Shown here: positions 5,749 through 11,754 of the stretch, one piece after another | Position numbering within the stretch: the stretch's first letter is position 1 | Layout: each line of letters opens with the position of its first letter | NCBI GenBank assembly: GCA_946482585.1 | Contig: CAMLSI010000124.1 | Coordinates: 1-11,754 of the forward strand | DNA from: an uncultured Lysobacteraceae bacterium | GTDB taxonomy: Bacteria > Pseudomonadota > Gammaproteobacteria > Xanthomonadales > Rhodanobacteraceae | Reading direction: 5' to 3' | Length of the DNA stretch: 11,754 bases | The notes under the pieces: model-generated | Databases searched by the model: none | Seen by the model: only the letters and a program-made list of their open reading frames with translations | What the model was told of the DNA's origin: nothing | Translations under genes and position numbers: made by a program

Positions 5749-6977
5749 CTCATCGAAACAACAACGAGCGCGAATTCGAAGCCTTCCTCGCCGGCGAGGA
5801 ATCCGGGCTCGCGCGCCTGTATCGCCGCCTGCCGCAGAGCGAGCCCGATGCAAAGCTCGATGCCGCCGTGCTCGCGATGGCGCGCGCCGCGGTGGAACCG
5901 CAGCGCATGAATGCGCTGCGCCATGCGAAAGACCGCCACCGCCGGCCACTCTGGCTCGTGGGCCTCAGCGGCGCCGCCGGCGTCGTGCTGGCCGCCGGCC
6001 TGGCCTGGCAGATGCGCGGCGCCTTCAACGAAACCTTGCCTTCGTCCGCCGGCTCGGCCTCTCCCGCCGCACGCGCGGATCGTGAAGTCATTCCGATCAG
6101 CGCGATCGTGCCGCCGCCGGAACCGGCCCCCGAGGACGTGGCAGCGGCCGCGCCGCCGACGGCACAGGCCGTGGCGCCGATGGCACCGCCGGCGCCGGCC
6201 GCCCCTGCCGCGCCGCCGGCCGAAGCCGCGAAAGGCGCGCCGCGCATGGCCAAGACCGCACCGCACAAGCGCGAAGCGGACGTCGCCGCAGCAAGCGCCG
6301 ACAAGAAAGACCAGGCGCGGCGTCTCGACGCGGAGCCGCCACGCGAGAGCGCGCCACCCGCTCCCGTCCGGGAAGCGCTCGCCGCCGCCGAAGCAGAGGC
6401 CGGTGCCGCCGAGGTCCAGGCCGGTGCCGAAACCGCCCGCACCGGGGCCGTGCCCGGCAAGGATGGTCCGCGCGCGCAGCCGTTCCCGGGAACGGCCGCG
6501 CCCGACTACAACTCGGTCGAACGCAAGGCCGCGATCGCGAGCGGTACGCGCCGCGACGACTATGGCCTCGACGCCGACGCCGGTTCGGCCGATCCCCTGG
6601 TCAAGCAGGAAGAACGCGCCCGGCTCGCGCGTCAGTCGGGCAAGCAGAAGAGTCCGGCCGGACGCGGGCTCGCAGGTACGTCGGCAGCGCCCGCCGTCGC
6701 GGCCGAAACCGCTGCGGCACCGAAGGCCGTGTTGCAGGACGCCGCACCGGCGCCGGCTGCGGCGACGACGACAGCCACGGCACCGGCGAACGCGGACACG
6801 CGCGCCGAAACCGAACTGCAGCGCAACGCGCGGCTCGCGCCGGACGAATGGATCAAGGCGATCCGTGAGCTGCTGCGCGCCGAACGCAGGGCCGACGCGA
6901 TCGAAAACCTGGAACTGCTGCGACGCCGGCATCCCGACTACGTACTGCCCGAGGATCTGCGCGCGCTGCACCGGTGA
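5745..6977 (+). CDS. Putative single-pass anti-sigma factor with long Ala/Pro-rich periplasmic region
   Basis: The 410-residue protein has a short cytoplasmic part (1-66) with a helical FEAFLAGEESGLARLYRRLP and SEPDAKLDAAVLAMAR segment. One transmembrane helix (about 69-88, WLVGLSGAAGVVLAAGLAW) follows. The periplasmic part is about 320 residues: an Ala/Pro-rich low-complexity stretch (about 122-235), a Lys/Arg/Asp-rich stretch (about 236-310), a second Ala-rich stretch and a compact C-terminal module (about 365-410). That module has the pattern LAPDEWIKAIRELL, then ENLELLRRRHPDYVLPEDL. It has no cysteine at all, so it is not a zinc-binding (ZAS) anti-sigma. Position, ATGA coupling to the ECF gene and topology support an anti-sigma role, with the periplasmic part as sensor; this is inference. 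A weak AAGG ribosome site precedes the start. The repetitive composition raises long antisense open frames that are not genes. Confidence 0.85.
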   Translation: MTHRNNNEREFEAFLAGEESGLARLYRRLPQSEPDAKLDAAVLAMARAAVEPQRMNALRHAKDRHRRPLWLVGLSGAAGVVLAAGLAWQMRGAFNETLPSSAGSASPAARADREVIPISAIVPPPEPAPEDVAAAAPPTAQAVAPMAPPAPAAPAAPPAEAAKGAPRMAKTAPHKREADVAAASADKKDQARRLDAEPPRESAPPAPVREALAAAEAEAGAAEVQAGAETARTGAVPGKDGPRAQPFPGTAAPDYNSVERKAAIASGTRRDDYGLDADAGSADPLVKQEERARLARQSGKQKSPAGRGLAGTSAAPAVAAETAAAPKAVLQDAAPAPAAATTTATAPANADTRAETELQRNARLAPDEWIKAIRELLRAERRADAIENLELLRRRHPDYVLPEDLRALHR

Positions 6978-7019
6978 ACGCCGTCGATCGCCGAAGACCG
7001 GCCGGGCTCCCTGCGACGC

Positions 7020-7066
7020 ATTGCCGCTGCTCGTCGCAGCGATATTGCCGCCGCTCGTTCGTCGAT
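7020..7066 (+). repeat. Imperfect tandem repeat, two copies of about 24 bases
   Basis: Copy 1 (7020-7043) starts ATTGCCGCTGCTCGT and copy 2 (7044-7066) starts ATTGCCGCCGCTCGT. Both end in CGAT after a few differences. The pair fills most of the 100-base gap before yigZ, ending 11 bases before its ATG. It may be a chance duplication or a binding-site pair. Confidence 0.45.
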
Positions 7067-7077
7067 AATCCGTCGCG

Positions 7078-7674
7078 ATGAACACACCGCTCAGCACGCT
7101 CGCGCAGACCGCCACCGCGTCGGAAGACATCAAGAAAAGCCGGTTTCTGTGTCAGGCCGCGCCGGTCGCGACGCCGGAAGCCGCGCTCGCCTTCCTTGCC
7201 AAGGTTTCCGATCCGCAGGCCACGCACAACTGCTGGGCTTACCGGATCGGCCAGCAATACCGCTTTTCCGACGACGGCGAGCCGGTCGGCACGGCCGGCA
7301 AGCCCATGCTGCAGGCCATAGACGGCCAGGGCTTCGATCAGGTGATCGCGGTCGTCACGCGCTGGTACGGCGGCATCAAGCTCGGCGCCGGCGGCCTGAT
7401 GCGCGCCTACGGCGGCATCACGGCGCAGTGTCTGCGTTTGGCGGAACGCAGCCCGCTCGTGCGCAAATCGGAGGTCGAATTCGCCCTGCCGTTCGCGCAG
7501 CTGTCGATCCTGAAAGCGCGGCTGGGCGAGTTCGAGGCGGACTGCATCGCCGAAACGTTCGACGCCCACGGCGCGACGCTGCATCTGGCGCTACCGGATG
7601 CGCGCGTCGACGCGCTCGCGGCCTGGATCGCCGATCTGACCCGAGGTCGCCAGGCCGTGCGCCGGCGCGAATGA
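7078..7674 (+). CDS. yigZ: YigZ/IMPACT family protein (UPF0029 plus DUF1949)
   Basis: This 198-residue cytoplasmic protein has the two-domain layout of YigZ. The N-terminal IMPACT (UPF0029) domain spans about 14-125, with KKSRFLCQAAPV, HNCWAYRIG, SDDGEPVGTAGKPML and the family signature GFDQVIAVVTRWYGGIKLG (85-103) followed by GAGGLMRAY. The C-terminal DUF1949 ferredoxin-like domain spans about 130-195. The family is widespread; eukaryotic IMPACT regulates translation through Gcn1/Gcn2, while the bacterial function is still unclear. Length is close to the usual figure of about 200. The ATG at 7078 gives a standard N-terminus, without a clear Shine-Dalgarno. It lies 100 bases after the anti-sigma gene and 86 before the ABC exporter, so it probably has its own transcription unit or reads into the exporter. 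Confidence 0.96.
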   Translation: MNTPLSTLAQTATASEDIKKSRFLCQAAPVATPEAALAFLAKVSDPQATHNCWAYRIGQQYRFSDDGEPVGTAGKPMLQAIDGQGFDQVIAVVTRWYGGIKLGAGGLMRAYGGITAQCLRLAERSPLVRKSEVEFALPFAQLSILKARLGEFEADCIAETFDAHGATLHLALPDARVDALAAWIADLTRGRQAVRRRE

Positions 7675-7692
7675 AACGCAATTGAAACTCGT

Positions 7693-7715
7693 CGCAGCGC
7701 CTCCATGACGCTGCG
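7693..7715 (+). repeat. Short inverted repeat between yigZ and the ABC exporter gene
   Basis: CGCAGCG (7693-7699) pairs perfectly with CGCTGCG (7709-7715) across a nine-base loop, 19 bases after the yigZ stop. No T tract follows, so it is at most a poor terminator or an mRNA 3' end structure. Confidence 0.3.
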
Positions 7716-7760
7716 TATGGCCGACCTCGGTGCGGCGGCACGTTCTACCTGGACCTCTCG

Positions 7761-9521
7761 ATGACCGATCCGAAACCGCCGCGCCGCAGCCTCGCTTCGC
7801 TCGCCATTCTGTTTCCGCTGCTGCGCGGCCAGCGCGGCCTGCTCGTCGGCTGGATCGTGTTCCTGATCGTGTCCTCGGCGGCGACCCTGTCGCTGCCGGT
7901 CGCCGTGCGCCACATGATCGACGCGGGCTTCGCCGACGCGAACGCGACCAGCATCGACACGAGTTTCCTGCTGCTGTTCGGCGTCGCCGCGGTACTCGCG
8001 ATCGCCACCGGCGCGCGCTACTTCTGCATCACGCTGCTCGGCGAACGTGCCGTCGCCGACCTGCGCCGGCGCCTGTACGACCATCTGCTGACGCTCGACC
8101 AGGCCTTTTTCGAGCGCGCCCGCATCGGCGAACTGACCTCGCGCCTGTCGGCCGACTCCGAGCTCGTGCTGACCGTGGTCAGCTCCAGCCTTTCCGTGGC
8201 CGTGCGCAGCTTCGCGACTTTCATCGGCGCATCGGCCGCGCTGGTCTGGACCAGTCCGCGTCTGGCCGGCTATGCCGCGCTCGTGATCCCGCTCGTCGTC
8301 GTGCCGATGGTCATGAGCGGCCGGCGCCTGCAGAAGCTCTCGCGCGACAGCCAGGACCGCGTTGCCGACGCATCGGCGGTCGCGAACGAAACGCTGAACG
8401 CGATGCGCGCCGTGCAGGCCTACGGCCGCGAGGACACGGAGCGCGGACGCTATGCCGAGGCGATCGCGCGCGCGATCGCGACGAGCCGCCGTCGCATCGG
8501 CGCGCGCGCGCTGATCACGACGCTCGCGATCCTGCTCGTGTTCGGCGCGATCGTGCTCGTGCTCTGGGCCGGCGCGAAGGCCGTGCTCGCGGGCGAACTC
8601 CAGGCCGGCGTGCTCGGCCAGTTCGTACTCTATGCGGTGATCGCCGGCGGCTCGGTCGGCGCGCTGAGCGAAGTCTGGGGCGAAGTGCAGCGCGCGTCGG
8701 GCGCGCTCGGACGCATCAACGAACTGCTCGCGACACCGGCGACGATCCGCTCGCCCGACGCCCCCGCCGCGCTGCCGCGTCCCGTGCGCGGCGCAATCTT
8801 GTTCGACGCGGTCGAATTCCGTTATCCGTCGCGTCCCGAAGCGGCCGCGCTGCACGACTTCACCCTGCAGGTGCGGCCCGGCGAGACCGTCGCGCTGGTC
8901 GGACCCTCGGGCGCCGGGAAAAGTACGGTTTTCCAGTTATTGCTGCGCTTCTACGATCCGCAATCCGGCAGCGTCCGCATAGACGGCCAGGATCTGCGCG
9001 CGATCGCATTGCCGGAACTGCGCGGGGCCATCGCGCTAGTGCCGCAGGATACGGTCATCTTCGGCACCAGCGCGATCGAGAACATCCGTTTCGGCCGCAT
9101 CGACGCGGGCGAAGACGAGGTGATCGCGGCGGCGCGCGCGGCCGAAGCCCACGATTTCATCGCGGCGCAGGCCGACGGCTATGCGACCCACCTCGGCGAA
9201 CGCGGCGTGCGCCTGTCCGGCGGGCAGCAGCAGCGCATCGCGATCGCGCGCGCGCTGCTCAAGGACGCACCGATCCTGCTGCTCGACGAGGCGACCAGCA
9301 ATCTCGATTCGCAATCCGAAGCGGCGGTGCAGCATGCGCTGGAACGGCTCATGCGCGGACGCACGACGCTCGTGATCGCGCATCGCCTCGCGACCGTGCA
9401 GCAGGCCGACCGCATCGTCGTGCTCGATGCCGGCCGTATCGTCGCGCAAGGGACTCACGAAGAGCTGTTGCGTCAGGGAGGACTCTATGCCGAGCTCGCC
9501 CGTCTCCAATTCGCCGCCTGA
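7761..9521 (+). CDS. ABC exporter half-transporter, fused permease and ATPase (MsbA-related)
   Basis: The 586-residue protein is a complete type IV half-exporter that should work as a homodimer in the inner membrane. The transmembrane domain covers about 1-325, with helices near 28-48, 68-88, 140-163, 167-186, 252-273 and 285-303. The nucleotide-binding domain covers about 345-586. All ATPase motifs are intact: Walker A GPSGAGKST (381-389, Lys387), Q-loop Gln429, signature LSGGQ (485-489), Walker B ILLLDE (505-510, catalytic Glu510), D-loop SNLD and H-loop His541. It resembles the MsbA-related permease/ATP-binding group (TIGR02204-like) rather than true MsbA, so lipid A is not assured as substrate; lipids, peptides or drugs are possible. 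The start ATG at 7761 lacks a clear Shine-Dalgarno but gives the usual short cytoplasmic N-terminus. A different transporter system follows 94 bases later. Confidence 0.95.
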   Translation: MTDPKPPRRSLASLAILFPLLRGQRGLLVGWIVFLIVSSAATLSLPVAVRHMIDAGFADANATSIDTSFLLLFGVAAVLAIATGARYFCITLLGERAVADLRRRLYDHLLTLDQAFFERARIGELTSRLSADSELVLTVVSSSLSVAVRSFATFIGASAALVWTSPRLAGYAALVIPLVVVPMVMSGRRLQKLSRDSQDRVADASAVANETLNAMRAVQAYGREDTERGRYAEAIARAIATSRRRIGARALITTLAILLVFGAIVLVLWAGAKAVLAGELQAGVLGQFVLYAVIAGGSVGALSEVWGEVQRASGALGRINELLATPATIRSPDAPAALPRPVRGAILFDAVEFRYPSRPEAAALHDFTLQVRPGETVALVGPSGAGKSTVFQLLLRFYDPQSGSVRIDGQDLRAIALPELRGAIALVPQDTVIFGTSAIENIRFGRIDAGEDEVIAAARAAEAHDFIAAQADGYATHLGERGVRLSGGQQQRIAIARALLKDAPILLLDEATSNLDSQSEAAVQHALERLMRGRTTLVIAHRLATVQQADRIVVLDAGRIVAQGTHEELLRQGGLYAELARLQFAA

Positions 9522-9615
9522 CAGCGAGCGCGCCCGGCGGCGCGCCTGTCGATTCTCGCCGCGTCCGTTCGACGCCGGCGGAAGCGCACCGTTTTCTACT
9601 ATCGAGTCGTTCACC

Positions 9616-10722
9616 ATGATCCTACGATCGCCGTTTCGCGCCGCACTGGCGCCGTGCCTCGCCGCACTGCTGCTCGCCGGTTGCGGCTCCGAGCAGAAGC
9701 CCGCCGCCGCCGCTCCCGCTACCGATACCGGCACGAGCCTCTCGGTCAACCTGATCACGCCGCAGTCGCGGCCGCTGCAGCGGCGTCTGACCGCGTCGGG
9801 CAGCATCGCCGCGCAGGAAGAAATGCTGCTCGGCGTCGAACTCTCGGGCGTGCGCGTCGCCGAAGTCCTCGTCGATGTCGGCGAGCGCGTCGAAAAGGAT
9901 CAGGTACTTCTGCGTCTCGACACGCGCACCTTGCGCAGCGAACAACGCCAGGCCGACGCGGCCGTCGCCGAAGCCGAGGCCGCGCTGGCCGTGGCCCGGC
10001 GCAACAACGAACGCATGGCCGCCTTGCGCGACAAGGGCCTGATCAGCGCGCGCGACGCGGACGAGATGTGGGGCGCCGCGACCCAGGCCGAAGCGCGGCT
10101 GAATTCCGCGCGCGCGCAGCGCGAGGCGGTCGCCCTGCGCCTGAGCTTCGCCGAGCTGCGTGCGCCCGATGACGGTGTGATCTCGCGCCGCGACGTGCAG
10201 CCCGGCCAGGTGGTGTCGTCGGGCGGCGAACTCCTGCGCCTGATCCGGCACGGCCAGCTCGAGTGGCGCGGCAACCTGCCCGAAGCCGAGCTCGTGCGCG
10301 TGCAGGAAGGCACCGTCGTGCACGTGAGCGGTCCTGACGGCAGCCGGGCCGAAGCGCGAGTGCGCCGCATCGGCGCGAGTCTCGATACGGCGAGCCGCAC
10401 CGGCATGGTCTACGCGACACTCGCCGATCCGGGCACGCTGCGCGCGGGCATGTTCGCGCAGGGCGACCTGCTGCTCGGCGAAAATGCCGCGCTGCTGCTG
10501 CCGCTCGCCGCCGTCGTGCAGCGCGACGGCCACAGCTATGTGTTCCGCGTCGGCGACGAACAGCGCGTCACGCGCCAGCGCATCGAGATCGGCCGCGTCG
10601 ACGGCGAACAGATCGAAGTCGTCTCCGGCCTGGCCGCGAGCGATCCGGTCGTCGCGCGCGGCGCCGGTTTCTTGAGCGAAGGCGACCGCGTGCGCGTGAT
10701 CGCCGAGGCGAAGACGCCATGA
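9616..10722 (+). CDS. RND efflux membrane-fusion (periplasmic adaptor) lipoprotein
   Basis: The 368-residue protein is the periplasmic adaptor of a tripartite efflux pump (AcrA/MexA superfamily). It begins with a lipoprotein signal: a hydrophobic stretch, then LLLAGC with Cys23 as the lipidated residue. The barrel-sandwich half-motif is at about 71-103 (GVRVAEVLVDVGERVEKDQVLLRLD). An alpha-hairpin follows at about 105-178, and the second half-motif LRAPDDGVISRRDVQPGQVV at 181-200. Beta-barrel and membrane-proximal domains run to about 360. The hairpin tip carries Arg133, Leu137 and Ser144 in the R-x3-L-x6-S (RLS) arrangement used to dock TolC-type channels. The ATG at 9616 is chosen because it starts the signal peptide; the frame is open from 9427 but overlaps the ABC gene. 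The stop overlaps the permease start by ATGA. The 94-base gap upstream holds a GC hairpin and a faint TACTAT -10-like box (9597-9602), so a separate promoter is possible. Confidence 0.95.
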   Translation: MILRSPFRAALAPCLAALLLAGCGSEQKPAAAAPATDTGTSLSVNLITPQSRPLQRRLTASGSIAAQEEMLLGVELSGVRVAEVLVDVGERVEKDQVLLRLDTRTLRSEQRQADAAVAEAEAALAVARRNNERMAALRDKGLISARDADEMWGAATQAEARLNSARAQREAVALRLSFAELRAPDDGVISRRDVQPGQVVSSGGELLRLIRHGQLEWRGNLPEAELVRVQEGTVVHVSGPDGSRAEARVRRIGASLDTASRTGMVYATLADPGTLRAGMFAQGDLLLGENAALLLPLAAVVQRDGHSYVFRVGDEQRVTRQRIEIGRVDGEQIEVVSGLAASDPVVARGAGFLSEGDRVRVIAEAKTP

Positions 10723-11754
10723 GCATCAACGTCTCCGCCTGGGCGATACGCCGGCCGTTGCCGGCCGTGCTGCTGTTCATCCTGCTGTGTGCGGCCGGCA
10801 TCGCCGGTTTCCGCAGTCTTGCCGTCTCGCGTTTCCCCGACATCTCGCTGCCGATGGTCATGGTCACGGTCACCCTGCCCGGCGCCGCGCCGAGCCAGAT
10901 GGAGACCGAGGTCACACGCAAGGTCGAAGACGCCGTCGCGAGCCTCGCCGATATCGACAAGCTCGTGTCGACCGTCAACGAGGGCGTATCCAACACGCGC
11001 ATCGAGTTCGAACTCGGCCGCAATCTCGACGAAGCGCTCGACGAAGTGCGCGATGCGATCACGCGCATCCGCACCGACCTGCCGCAGGACATCGAAGAAC
11101 CCGTCGTCGCGAAGATCAACGTCGTCGGCGGCACGATGCTGAGCTTCACGGTGGAATCCGACACACTCGCGCCCGACGAACTCAGCTGGTTCGTCGACGA
11201 CACCGTGTCCAAGGCGCTGTTCAGCGTGCCGGGCGTCGGCCAGGTCAAGCGCACCGGCGGCGTCGATCGCGAAGTGCGCATCGATCTCAAACCCGGCGCG
11301 CTCGAAGCGTACGGCATCACCGCCGGCGCCGTGTCGCTGCAGCTCGCGCGCATCCAGGTCGAGATGCCCGGCGGCAAGGCGAACTGGGGCGGCAAAGAGC
11401 AGATCGTGCGCACCGTGGGTACGGTCGATGCGGTCGCGCAATTGCGCGACATGCCGATCAGCCTGCCCGACGGGCGCCAGGTCAAGCTGTCGGCGCTCGC
11501 CGACATCCGCGACGCCGCAGCCGAACAGCGCCAGCTCGCCCTGCTGAACGGCAAGCCCGCCGTCGGTTTCGCGATCACGCGCACGCGCGGTTCCAGCGAA
11601 GTCGGCACGGGCCGCGCCGTGCGCGCGAAGGTCGAGGAACTCGGCCGCAGCTATCCGAACCTGCGCTTCGCCGAAGTCAGCTCGACGGTCGAGGAAGCCG
11701 AAGGCTCGTACGAATCGTCGATGACCATGCTCTGGGAGGGCTCGCTGCTCGCCG
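10719..11754 (+). CDS. RND family efflux permease, N-terminal part (cut by window edge)
   Basis: About 345 codons are present and the frame stays open to the right edge; a full family member has just over 1,000 residues. The N-terminus (SINVSAWAIRRPLPAVLL) and first transmembrane helix (about 14-31) are followed by the classic SRFPDISLPMVMVTVTLPGAAPSQMETEV segment (37-65). The PN1/PN2 porter subdomains come next: FSVPGVGQVKRTGG at 168-181, a DGRQVKLSALADI block at 251-263, and NGKPAVGFAITRTRGSS near 277-293. The start of helix 2 (SMTMLWEGSLLA) lies at the edge. It is an AcrB/HAE1-type proton-driven multidrug or hydrophobic-compound pump. The proton-relay aspartates lie beyond the window and cannot be checked. 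Its ATG overlaps the adaptor's stop, so the two are translationally coupled. Whether an outer-membrane channel gene follows is unknown. Confidence 0.95.
   Translation, partial: MSINVSAWAIRRPLPAVLLFILLCAAGIAGFRSLAVSRFPDISLPMVMVTVTLPGAAPSQMETEVTRKVEDAVASLADIDKLVSTVNEGVSNTRIEFELGRNLDEALDEVRDAITRIRTDLPQDIEEPVVAKINVVGGTMLSFTVESDTLAPDELSWFVDDTVSKALFSVPGVGQVKRTGGVDREVRIDLKPGALEAYGITAGAVSLQLARIQVEMPGGKANWGGKEQIVRTVGTVDAVAQLRDMPISLPDGRQVKLSALADIRDAAAEQRQLALLNGKPAVGFAITRTRGSSEVGTGRAVRAKVEELGRSYPNLRFAEVSSTVEEAEGSYESSMTMLWEGSLLA

Noticed and set aside
5709..7133. 474-codon open frame on the minus strand opposite the putative anti-sigma gene
   Set aside because: The Gly/Arg-rich product is the complement of the Ala/Pro-rich coding region. 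The plus-strand frame has ATGA coupling, a membrane helix and a structured C-terminus.
7407..8855. 482-codon open frame on the minus strand opposite yigZ and the ABC exporter
   Set aside because: It crosses two well-identified genes and consists of charged low-complexity sequence rich in Arg, Ala, Asp and His.
9528..9545. Hairpin after the ABC exporter (GCGCGCC/GGCGCGC with CGGC loop) as a terminator
   Set aside because: The stem is perfect but no T run follows, only scattered T residues. It may weakly separate the ABC and RND units but cannot be called a rho-independent terminator.
9427..9615. N-terminal extension of the membrane-fusion protein frame
   Set aside because: It overlaps the ABC exporter and would place the lipoprotein signal peptide 63 residues inside the protein.

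Overview
The window is GC-rich chromosomal DNA from a Gram-negative bacterium, most likely a gammaproteobacterium. The Lysobacterales (Xanthomonadales) are the best guess. This rests on close resemblance of two proteins to Escherichia coli YbdL and YafV, a YqjD/YqjE-type membrane gene set, an RND efflux system with a lipoprotein adaptor, and an ECF sigma/anti-sigma pair of a style I associate with that order. The placement is inferred from protein character, not from a search. I see no tRNA, rRNA, CRISPR array, insertion sequence or prophage.

Left part (1 to 4988), all genes on the minus strand. Reading in the direction of transcription there are two groups. The first is a tight gene set beginning at 4988: a DUF883/YqjD-like membrane-anchored protein, a YqjE-like two-helix protein, a small YqjK-like one-helix protein and an AI-2E family permease. 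The last three genes overlap one another. The second group, after a 56-base gap, is a methionine/glutamine-type aminotransferase (ybdL) followed by an omega-amidase (yafV). Together these form the known glutamine transaminase/omega-amidase route that regenerates methionine from its 2-oxo acid. The gap before ybdL holds a perfect 14-bp palindrome containing a MetJ-box-like core. A small secreted cysteine-containing protein of unknown function lies last. A rho-independent terminator at the very left edge serves a plus-strand gene outside the window.

Centre (4989 to 7077). A divergent promoter region separates the minus-strand genes from a plus-strand ECF sigma factor. The sigma factor overlaps by ATGA with a single-pass, cysteine-free putative anti-sigma protein that has a long Ala/Pro-rich periplasmic part and a compact C-terminal helical module.

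Right part (7078 to 11754), all on the plus strand. A YigZ/IMPACT family protein is followed by a complete half-size ABC exporter of the MsbA-related type. After it comes an RND efflux pair: a lipoprotein membrane-fusion protein with a visible TolC-docking RLS motif, overlapping by ATGA with an RND permease that runs off the right edge.

Most of the window is recognisable housekeeping or envelope gene content. The points most worth a second look are the operator-like palindrome in front of ybdL, the linkage of an AI-2E permease to a YqjD/E/K-like set, and the unusual anti-sigma protein. I do not see convincing evidence of a wholly new system.
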